From NCBI RefSeq assembly GCF_014898055.3, contig NW_023604073.1:1-64000 (forward strand): a DNA stretch of 64,000 bases. The letters are read 5' to 3'. Of the stretch, positions 25,801 through 37,600 are shown piece after piece. The notes under the pieces are model-generated. The model saw nothing but the letters and a program-made list of their open reading frames with translations, had not been told where the DNA came from and searched no databases. Position numbers and translations under genes: made by a program. This stretch comes from Talpa occidentalis (Eukaryota > Chordata > Mammalia > Eulipotyphla > Talpidae). The first letter of the stretch is position 1. Every line of letters starts with the position of its first letter.

Positions 25801-28800
25801 ACCAGCGCTGCAGAGGCTGCGGGCAGCTTCGCAACCCAGTGCTCAACCGCTGCACCACCGGGGAGGCCCCCTCTCCTTTCTTTTTATGGTATTTTTGTTT
25901 TGTTTTATTGTACTTTTCAGTTTTTATTTTGAAATAACTTCAAACTTCTGGAATTACTGCAAAATTAGTATATTGGATACTTGTGTTCAGTAGTTAACAT
26001 TTTTACTACATTTGCTGTATTATTTTCTCTGCATGATTTGAAAGTTGCAGACATCATCCCTTTATTTCCTTGCGGCAAGGAATTGTCTTGAGTAACTACC
26101 ATGTGATTTTTATATAAAGCAACCCTGCTGTAGCACAGCTCTGTCTCATACACAGCCATGAGCCACTTTGAGTGCTCAAGTGACCAGTCAGTGCAACTGA
26201 GAAACTGAATTCTGAATTTCATTTAATTTTAACTAATTGCAATTTAATTAGCTACATGTGGCTTGTCAGTACCATGTTGGCCAGCACAACTCCAGACTAT
26301 ATTCTGTTCTTTTGCTAATAGTGCCATTAAAGGCGTGGCAGACTTCTCCTGTCTTGCCTGCTGCTCCCCTCAGCAGTATATTTCAGTCAGTCTGCCTGTT
26401 CTGTTCCCCACTCTGTCTCTGGTGAATCTCTCACCCTCCTGCACATCTGGCCTGTACCCCAGTTCTTGTATACATGAATAAATGAATCTTTAAAAAAAAA
26501 ATAGTGCCATTAAAGGTGAAAAACAGTTTTTCAAAAAATGAGTAAAGACTTTTTGGTAAACATGAAGTGGATACCTTGGTTAGTAGGACATCAAGTAGTA
26601 TTAACAGCTGGATTGGAGGCCTCCCTGTTGGCGCAAGGGGTTAAGGCTCACTACTTTGAAGCTGTTGGCAGCCACTGTAGCGTAAGTTTGATCCTGTGGC
26701 CAGGGAGCTAACCCACATGGCACAGCAGACCTCTCCTGTCTCACCTGCTGCTCCCCTCGCCAGTCAGACCACCTGTTCTGCTCCCCACTCTGTCTCTGGT
26801 GAATCCTCTCACCACCACCCCCACCTCTAGCCTATACCTCAGCTCTTGTATGCATATATCTTAAAAAAAAAAAAAAAAAAACAGCTGGATTGTTATAAGC
26901 TACTCCTTTCTGTTTTGACAGCCAGTGCATCTGTATCCACTTGAAATCAAATACTGAAAAGTTTTATATACTTTGTCTCATGACCCGGAAGCTCTTTGCA
27001 TTAGCCAAAGGAGAGTGCATGGAGGAGAATCCTGATAGTTTGGTGAATCAGGAAGTCCTTACGCCTGGTCAACTCTTCCTCATGTATCTGAAGGTAAATT
27101 ATGTGCTGTTTTCACCTGGGACCAGTTGTGCCTCTGAAGAATGGTGTGACAGTATCTAGCAGTGTTATTTCCTACATGTATGTTTATACAGTCGCCCCTG
27201 GGTATCCACAGGGGATTAGTTCCAGGACCTCCTGCACATATCAAAATTTACAGGTGCTTGAATCCCTTATGTAGAATGGTACAGTACTGCATAAAACCTA
27301 TGCATATCATCTCATAATTTAAATAATCTTTAGATTACTTATAATACCTACAACAATAAAATGCCTTGTAGATAGCTTTTATACTGTATTGTTTAGGGAA
27401 TAATGACAAGTCTACATGTTCAGTATCTATTGTGGGACGAACTCCATCTTTAAAGCTGGATGCAGAACTTACAGATAGTTGACTAATTGCTAGTTTGACT
27501 AATTGCTAGTTTGGGCATTTTATATAGTCTCTATTTTCTGTATTTAGTGGTAAGAAATCTAATCAAAGATCCTAGGTTACACTAGGTTGAGAAATTTCTG
27601 TAATGGTTTTATATAGGGTAAGTAAAGACAAATCTTGATTAAGAACATTAAAGATTAAGTGTGAATGACATGTCACCATACAGTCAGTCCTCATTCACAT
27701 GTTCCATATTTACAAATTCACCCACTCACTAAGATTAACTTGTAACACCAACAATATCAGCACTGGCATCACTTTTCGTGGTTATTTACAGACACACAAT
27801 GAGAGTAAAAATTTTGGAGTCTTCTGCTGCACTTGTTCCCAACCAAGGTGTAACAGAGCGGCATTCTGCTTTCTTATTTTAGTTCTCATTCTATAAACAA
27901 GAGTTAGTATTTTCTCACATTTTTGTGCTTTTTGTAGCTGATCTGGCTGTTTAAAATGGCCCTAGGTGTGATGCTGGCGTTCTACCTGATGTTCCCAAGT
28001 GCGTGGAGGCTGTGTGATGTGCCTCTCTGAGAAAATATGTGGTTAGACAAGCTCATTGGGGCTGAGTCAAAGTGCTGTTGGCTGTGAGTTAGTGACAGTG
28101 AGTTCACTAGGAAGACGTCTTGCAGGGGACGGGTCTCCTGCCTCCTCCTAGCTCAGGTGCCAGTGCTGTTACCCTGTGGCTCTTTCTTTTCTCTTTGGTC
28201 TTCTGTTCCTTTTCCGTTACATCACAGGTTTCATATGAGAAGAACATGTCCGTCTTTCCTGCTAGTTTATTAACTGTCATGTGTGTTAGATGTCATTTGA
28301 GGACTTTGAGCTGTTGGTTGATTTTGTTCTTGAGACAACAGGCAACATGCTGATCTCAAAGCTTTGTTGTTGCCTGTTTCTGAGATTGATGCTGTTCTGA
28401 CTGCTTGATAAAAGCATTTTAATTGAAAAGTTTCTAAGAACAAAGCAACCCATTTTGATTCTTCCTGTTAGTGTGGATATTCTTAAAAGTGACTTTTGTC
28501 CCACCCCAGAGGACATTTGACATTGTCTAGAGACATTGTTGTTTGTTACAACTCGGAGGGTGCTGCTGGCATCTGGTTGGTAAGGACCAGGGATGCTTCT
28601 CCATTTCCTACCGTGCACAGGATGGTCCTTCACCACAAAGGGGCAATCAAAATAACAGTAGTCCTGAGGGTAAAAAACCCACATGTAAACAGGGTTTGTA
28701 TCTTTTATCTTAAGAAATGCCTGACCACTAATATTACATTGAAAAGCTGTCTTTCAGGTTTGTAGTTTAGATGTTTTCTATGTTAGGTATATATATTAGC

Positions 28801-31573
28801 AGGCCTTTGTTCTGTATGAATGCATAGATTATGTGGGAATGAATATGAAACTTGGATTTAAAACACAAAATATTTAATTTTTTTTCTTATTTCAGGAAAA
28901 AATGGAAGCTTGGTTAGTGTCTATTAAACTAGCTATAGATAAGAGGGCTCAGAAGACTAATGTGTACATTAACAATGAAAATTTGATGAAGATTTTTAAT
29001 CTGGGAACAGACCTTACAAGACCATTTGAGTATCTTCTTGCTACTGGGAATCTACGTTCTAAAACAGGTGAAATTAAATAAATAGGCTTTATTTTAGTAA
29101 TTTTTGTAAAATTATTTACGTTTAAGTGTATGTCAATCTCAGGAGCATTAGACAGTGTCTGTCTGGCTTAAATACAGTGTAATAATCGAATACATTTCCT
29201 ACTCCTCCTAGAAGATTAAAGATGGTTGCGCCACCTGAGGAAGGTTACCTGGATAGGTGCTGTGGGAGGGTTGTTACACATGCCCTTCCTAGATCGGTTC
29301 ATCAGAATAGAAGGAAAACTTTAAAATGGGAATTGAGGGCCCAGGAATCTGTCTTTTTTTGTTTTAAACAAATGATTGATTCTGATACAGATTTAGAGGC
29401 TAGTAATTACTTTAATAATACCCAACTCTCTTGGCCGAATCCCACTTAATATTGGCTATTTTACTATGTATTTAATGTTTCCTCACAAAGGAGAAAGTGG
29501 TAGAGGAGATAGGGAACCAGTCAGGACTAATAAAATTGGTGAAATCTGGGGGTTTTAACTACTTTTTGTACTCTTCCCACTCATTCTAGCTGAGGAAGCT
29601 TTGTAATACCCCCGTCTGTGATCTGTAGTATGTAGCCACCAATAAAAATAGACTTTAAAAAAAAAGTTTAGCCCATTATTGAATGACTTTTGTTTTATTA
29701 AGGTCTTGGCTTCCTGCAAGATTCTGGACTTTGTGTTGTGGCTGACAAGCTGAACTTCATACGCTATCTCTCCCATTTCCGCTGTGTGCACAGAGGGGCC
29801 GATTTTGCCAAGATGAGAACCACCACAGTACGCAGGCTGCTGCCAGAGTCCTGGGGTTTTCTTTGTCCCGTGCATACCCCCGACGGGGAGCCCTGCGGCC
29901 TGATGAACCACTTAACTGCCATATGTGAGGTTGTCACACAGTTTGTGTACACAGCATCTATTCCAGCTTTGCTCTGCAACTTGGGTATGTGTTGTACAGA
30001 GATAAACAGTCTTGTTTGGTTATGTGGATTTTAATCAGTGCAAATAAGTTATGCTTGCGTTATGAGTTTCTGTTTAAAGACTTTATTTAAGTATACTGTG
30101 ATTCGTTCACATAGAGCTCCCAGCCAACAGGACTCTAAGTATAAGCATCTCTGACTGTGCATTTTTATCCATAAGGCACAGCACAGCCTTGTGGCAGGAA
30201 CACTGGATAGCACTTGCTGCACACCTTTGCTGAGGCCATTTTCAACACCTAGCACTAAATCACCATCATAAAGCACAGAAATGTAAAAACCATGGCATTG
30301 AATAGACTGTGAAAAGGATCCTTGTGTATAGTATGAGAGCTGAAACAAGAAGGTAGGATGTCACCTCATTAGACCTCAGCTGCTTTTTTAGAGACTCAGA
30401 TGTTTTGCTGAGTGTCCTCAAGTGACCACAAACGCTACTGGTATTGATATCAGGTTTACAAATAACTTAATAAGTAGGCAAATTTGCAGATATAGATATG
30501 CAATTGAAAATCAATAATAATTAAATTTGGGGAGGTGGGAGGCAATGTTTTACATGGTTTTAGAAATATATATAAAAAGTTTACAGTGGAAGGATTTCCT
30601 GTCCCCCTGTGCCTCTTCCCACAGGCAATCAGAGTATAGTTTCTTGTGTATCCTCACTGAAATGACTTAGAAACTTACTCTGGCAATACAAAAACATCTG
30701 CTAGAGACTGTATCATTGGCTGAATAAAATGATCAAGGAGTTGATGAACCCCTCTGAAGGGGCTTTTTACTGTTGGAAAAACATCCTGATATGTTCATTC
30801 TGTTCTCCATCAGGAGTCACTCCAGTCGATGGCACGCCACACCGACCCTACAATGAGTGCTACCCTGTCCTGCTGGACGGCGCCATGGTCGGCTGGGTGG
30901 ATAAGGAGCTTGCGCCTGGCATTGCAGATGCTATCCGACATTTTAAGGTGATCTTGTGTCTTTGTGGATTGTTCTGTCCCGCTGGGTTTTGAGACTTAAG
31001 AAATACTTTCTGAAATATATTTTATTTAAGATTGTTTGAATCTACATTCGTAAGTCTCTGCTTTATAAAAAGAATTAGTTAGGACATATCTACCCTCTGC
31101 AACAGCTTGTGGAGCATAAAATTACATGATCTTTTGATTCGATGGCTTTTCCCCTTTTGTCTTTTCTTAATGTAGTGCGTCCTCTCCCCTGTCTCTACCA
31201 CCCCCACCCCAAGGGGTGAGTGATCGTTAATTAAGATTTGAGAATTTCACTAGTTTGAAACTTTTTCTACATCTCATTAATTTCAGGTTTTATCTTATAA
31301 TTTCCTGATTTGTACTTTTTGGGGGACTTTTTTTGCTTTTATTTTAAGCTTTTGAGTTAGGAATTTAATTCATTTTCATTTTAAATAATATGTTTAGCTG
31401 TGAATTCCCATAAGTTCTGAGATATAATTTTGTTATTTTTTTCAAATTTTGGTTTGTGTTTTTAAAAAATTTTCCAGGTAGAAGGACTTTTTCATTAAAT
31501 ACCCTTTAAAATAAACTCAGTAATTATTTTAGATTCTGTAGAACAATTTCATATAGTATGTCTACCCGTACAT

Positions 31574-31612
<39 letters not shown>

Positions 31613-34600
31613 GAGGCATGCTTTATTTATTTGTTTGCTGGTTTCTTTGTTTTGTTTATACATGCACTGGGTACAGTCAGAAGCGCGGGAGGGCGAGAGA
31701 ATTCACCAGAGCCAGAGCGGGGAGCAGAGCAGGCAGAAGGACCGAAGTACACTGCTGAGGGGAGCAGCGGGCGGCAGGAGAGGTCTACGCGCCATGTGGG
31801 ACCCTCCTCCGGTGGCCGGGGAGCAGCTGGGGATCGAACGGCGCCGCAGAGGCCGCGCGCAGCTTCGCAACCCAGCGCTCAACCGCTGCGCCACCAGGGA
31901 GGCCCCCTACCCGTACATTCTTGATTTACCAGTTTCTCACTATTGGTTTGCCTGATAGTGATGCTGGACCTCCCAGTAAGTAGGGCTCTGCCAGCTCTGG
32001 AAAATGGGGTGAGTGGCATTCTGTGTGAGAATGAGACTGGCAGGGCGCTAGGTTTGTTACCTGCATAACTATTTTCTCAAGACAACTACTTTTCTTCTTT
32101 TCTTTTTTTTAAAGATTGATTTATTTATTTATACAAGCACTGGGTACAGTCAGAAGCGCGGGAGGGTGAGAGAATTCACCAGAGCCAGAGTGGGGAACAG
32201 AACAGACAGACTGACGAAAGGGGAGCAGTGGGCGGCAGGAGAGGTCTGCACTCCATGTGGGAGCTGGTGGCCAGGGATCGAACTGGCACTGCAGAGGCTG
32301 TGGGCAGCCTCGCAGCCCAGCGCTCAACCGCTGCACCACCAGGGGAGGCCCAAGATAACTACATTTCTTGTTTGACTTCATCCCTATTTAAGTTGTCTCC
32401 CAGCAGCAGAACGATGTAAACACATTGCTTATTCTTTACCGAACTCTTTATGTTGAAACAGGTGTTGAGAGAAAAAAGAATTCCTCCCTGGATGGAAGTG
32501 GCCCTCATCCCCATGACAGGAAAACCCGGTCTCTACCCAGGATTGTTCCTTTTTACCACTCCTTGTAGACTGGTGCGACCGGTGCAGAACTTGGAGTTGG
32601 GTAAAGAAGAACTAATTGGAACTATGGAACAGGTATGCAGAAATTGAGTGATGGCGGCTGTACAACTTCAGAGACCTAATTATTATTGCTCTTCTAAAGA
32701 GTTGTCATTGTTATAATAGGTTTGTGGTCACATGACCTGCCTGTCCCATTCTGCCCAGCTCCCAAAGCTCCTTTCCACACTGTTCTGCCTTAGGGGTGAG
32801 GGTGAAATACTCAATTATATGTACTCATATTCTTTGCCTACATCTTTGCTTTTGCAAAACTGGGCTTTCTGCTACTTAAAAAAAAAAAAAATCTTCTCTT
32901 CATATCCCCCTTTGCATATGGACCAGGGTAGACTGAGAGTGAAATTTGTAAGGCAAGTGTATTTCTAACTGGAAGCTTCCCTATGCTTCCCAGTGGATCC
33001 CTGCCATGTTCGTGATGCTGGGTGGGGTGGTTCTCTCAAGTCTTTTAGTGAAAAACCCTGAGAGGTTAATATGTTAGCAGTCACAGTTACTTTGTACCTT
33101 GAACTTTCTCATCCTTCCTCTTTTCCAGCTCTTCATGAACATTGCTATCTTTGAGGATGAGGTTTTTGCTGGAGTTACCACCCACCAAGAGCTCTTCCCT
33201 CACAGCCTGCTGAGTGTTATTGCCAACTTTATCCCATTCTCCGATCATAACCAGAGTCCACGGAACATGTACCAGTGCCAGATGGGTAAGATGAGGTGAA
33301 AGATGGTAACAGAAGAAAAGTACCTATAGCTTTTTAATTTTGAAATAATTTCATCACTTAAAAGATGTTATACTGTCTTTTCTTGGTCTCTGTCATTTCT
33401 AAGTAGTAGTCATTGGCTATATGCATTGTTGTTTAGCCGTAAGTTGTGTTATTTTTCCTCTTCTTAAAGATTTTTGGTTTTATTTGTAGCAAATTGTCTG
33501 TGATATATGTAGATAAGATGTTCGTTGTGTTTGTGTTGCTTGGGTTTTGCTGATCTTCTAATATATGGCATCTGCCCCATTCTCTCTCTTCTGAGATTTT
33601 AGTTACACATCATATAAATTAAACTTTTTGATAATTGTCTCAAGCAACTGGATTTCTGTTTTCTCTCTTTTCTTTCATCATATAGGAATTTTTATTCATC
33701 ATCATCATGTTCACAGACTTTTCATTCTATTTCATATATTCTGTTTTTCAGCCTAGACTAATTTCCATTTGTTTCTTTGTTTATAGTTTGTTTTCTTTGA
33801 AATGCTTGTCTTTGTTATATTTTCCTTAAAATTTGGAGCATAGTTATGCAACAGATACTTTTTTAGCTCATTGTCTGTTAATCCAATATCTGGACCATCA
33901 CAGAATCAGTCTCCATTAATTGGACTTTTTCCTTGAATATGGGTAATATTTTCCTGTTTCTTTGTCAATTGTATTGGTGGACATTTTAATTGAAATATTT
34001 TATTTTTTAAGATTTATTTATTTATGCATACAGGCCGGAGACACGGGGGGTGAGAGGATCCACCAGAGACAGAGTGGGGAACAGAACAGGCAGACTGACT
34101 AAAACACACTGCTGAGGGGAGCAGCGGGCAAGACAGGAGAGGTCTGCTTTGCCATGTGGGTTGCTCCCAGGCCAGCTGGGGATCGAACTCGTGCTGCAGA
34201 GGCTGTGGTTTGGTTCATGGTGCGGTGCTTAACCCCTTGCGCCACCAGGGAGGTCCTGATTGAAATATTTTAGATTGGATTCTGTTATGTTCCTCTGAGG
34301 AGGATTCCTTTTTAGATTTAACTGCTAGATAACTTAGCTGAACATAGCAGTTGGAGTATACTCTTGATTTAGGTGGGCTGATTTAGGTGGAAATGTTCTA
34401 TGCATGCACTATTCATGAGTCTTCTGAAGATTTGAACTCACTTTATGTGCAGAATTTAAGACTCTTCCTTTGATTTCTTCCCTCTCTAGAGTTTCTCCTC
34501 TTACTTTTCTGAACTCTATTTCTTGGTTCTTCAAGTCATTTAGACTCTACATAGCCATTACACTGACTGGACTATCAGGCAAAAATAAAGTAAAATAAAA

Positions 34601-37600
34601 TAAAAACTGGAAATTCATCTAGTGCAATTCCTTTTCTCCACATCTAAATTTTTCTTAAGTTTGTGGCTGCTTTTGGTTACTTTCCAGTGCTTTCAAGTTG
34701 TGTGCATATATGTATGTGTTTCTTGTTTTGTTATTTTTCTGGATCTCAGTAGTTGAGGATGGTCCTGTAGGAGTAGCGCTCTACTACTGAAAGCTAGAGT
34801 CTCCTGTACTATATTTTTAAAAAATCCAGTGTATATGTTTTCAGAATAATTTTGTTTTGAATTGATTCTGTGTTCTAAAGTAATAAAAAGAAATAAAAAG
34901 TCTTACTTATGTCCTGTACTCCCCAGAATTAACAAATATTGACATCTTGCTCTGTAGATATATGTGTGTATATGAGAAAGGAAGCTAATGTAATACTATA
35001 ACCTTTTAATGCTTTTTTGTTACATTACACTTGTCCCGTACACTGGGTATAGGATTGTTTGGGATGTGTTACAAATGTGCAGGAATAGTATATATTAATG
35101 TAGTGTTGTATTTTTTTCCACTCTGCATTGTTTCCATGGTCTGGTCATATTGATATATGTAGGTCTACTTCACTTTCACACTGTGTGTTAGTACACGGTG
35201 AGCTTAACCATTATGATTTATTTATTCATTCTCCTATAGTTAATATTTAGTTGTTTCCAACTTCATATACTATCTTTATAATCAAGGGGACAAAGTAAAA
35301 GTTGTTTTTTCCTTTTATAGGTAAACAAACCATGGGCTTTCCACTTCTCACTTATCAAGACCGATCAGATAATAAACTATATCGTCTTCAGACTCCACAG
35401 AGCCCTTTAGTGAGACCTTCCATGTATGACTATTATGACATGGATAACTATCCAATTGGGACAAATGCCATCGTTGCTGTTATTTCTTACACTGGCTATG
35501 ATATGGAAGATGCCATGGTAAGTTTCACCAAGAGATCTAGTTCCATTTTTTTTTTTTTTTTAAGATTTATTTTATTTATTTATGCATATAAGAGCTGGGG
35601 TGTAGGCCAGAGGTACGGGGGCGTGAGAGGATTCACCAGAGACACGGTAGGGAGCAGAACAGGTGGACCTACTGAAATACACTGCTGAGGGAAGGAGCGG
35701 GTGAGACAGGAGAGGTCCGTGGTTCCATGTGGATCAACTCCCTGGCCAAGGATTGAACTCATGATACAGTGACTGATGATAGCTTCATAGTCCTGAGACT
35801 TAACCCCTTGCACCACCAGGGAGGCCCTCTAGTTCCATTCTTTATAATTTTTAATTCCCCCCCCACCCCCGCCCACTGTTAAGTCACTGAAGGATAGTAT
35901 TTCTGTCCCCAGGTGTCTAGGATTTGGCACAGGAGTATCCTGTTAAAAGGTTAATTCATGGTCTAAGTTGACAGCAGCAAGCTTTAGGGAGATGATATTC
36001 ACATGCGTGTTTGAGCACATAGTAGATTTTGAAAGAATATAAAATGTCTTGGATATATTGACCTTTTATATTTATGCATGATTGGGTTTTAAGCAAACAT
36101 TTGTATATGTCTGGGTTTTAACAGGTCAGGTGATTTGGAAAATGTAGATAATTGAATACCAGTTATCCTAAACCAAGTATTATAATTTTAACTAGTTTTA
36201 TTTAAAAAATTGCTAATTGGCCTCAGTTTTCCTAAATTATTCTTTGATCTTGTAGATTGTGAGTAAGGCCTCTTGGGAACGAGGCTTTGCCCATGGAAGT
36301 GTCTACAAGTCTGAGTTCATAGACCTCTCTGAAAAAATTAAACAAGGAGATGATAGTCTGGTATTTGGAATCAAGCCCGGTGACCCACGGGTTTTGCAGA
36401 AGTTGGATGATGATGGGCTGCCGTTTATTGGAGCTAAACTGCAGTATGGAGATCCATATTACAGCTACCTGAACCCGAACACTGGGGAGAGCTTCGTTAT
36501 GTACTATAAGTAAGTTTGGATATCCAGTTACAAACAAAACAGTGCTAATTTTTTTTTCCCTCTTATAAAATTTAATTTTGTTTAATTAATATATTTTTAA
36601 ATCAAGGTAACATTCTTTACAGCATTGTGTATGTTTTAGGGATCTAGGGCTATATCTCTTTGAATGTATGTTATCAAGCCACACCTACCACTGAAGTACC
36701 CATAATCCTCCACCAGGGTCCTTTGGCTCTCTCCTCTGGACCCCTCTCCTCCCCTCCCTCTCTAGTACCGTCAGTTCTACAGTCAGAATCTATTTTACCA
36801 GTGCTATTTTTCAAAGGATATTTCTCAGAGAAATTGCTTGAAGTCAATGAAAGTTATCTTTTAACAGGAGAATTTCTAGAAAAAAATATAAAAGGTAGTT
36901 ATAACTCAGTCATAAAGAATTGGTATTTCTTTTTATTTTAAAGTTTTATTTATTTATGCATACAAGAACTGGGGTACAGGCCAGAGGTGTGGGGGGGGTG
37001 AGAGGATTCACCAGAGACAGAATGGAACAGATCAGGCAGACTGACTGAAATACACTGCTGAGGGAAGCAGCAGCAGGTGAGTCAGCAGAGGTCTGCTGTG
37101 CCATGGGGGTAGCTCCCTGGCCAGGGATCGAACTCGTGCTGCAGTGGCTACTAATAGCTTCATAGGTTGTGTCTTAACCCTTTACGCCACCAGGGAGGCC
37201 CTGAATTGGTATTTCTTAAACAAGATAAAATTCTGTCGACTTTTCTGTTTCTCTTGTCAGTCTATTATAATTGATGAGAGTTGGGGGCCTCCCTGGTGGC
37301 GCAGCGGTTGAGCGCTGGGTTGTGAAGCTGCCCGCAGCCTCTGCAGCACCGGTTCGATCCCCGGCTGTTCCCTGGCCACCAGAGGAGGGTCCCACATGGC
37401 ACGCAGACCCCTCCTGCCGCCCGCTGCTCCCCTCAGCAGTGTACTTCGGTCCTTCTGCCTGTTCTGCTCCCCACTCTGGCTCTGGTGAATTCTCTCACCC
37501 TCCCGCACTTCTGACTGTACCCAGTGCTTGTATAAATAAAATAAAATAAAATAAAATAAAAAATATAATTGATGAGAGTTATCTGTGATTTGATTATGAA

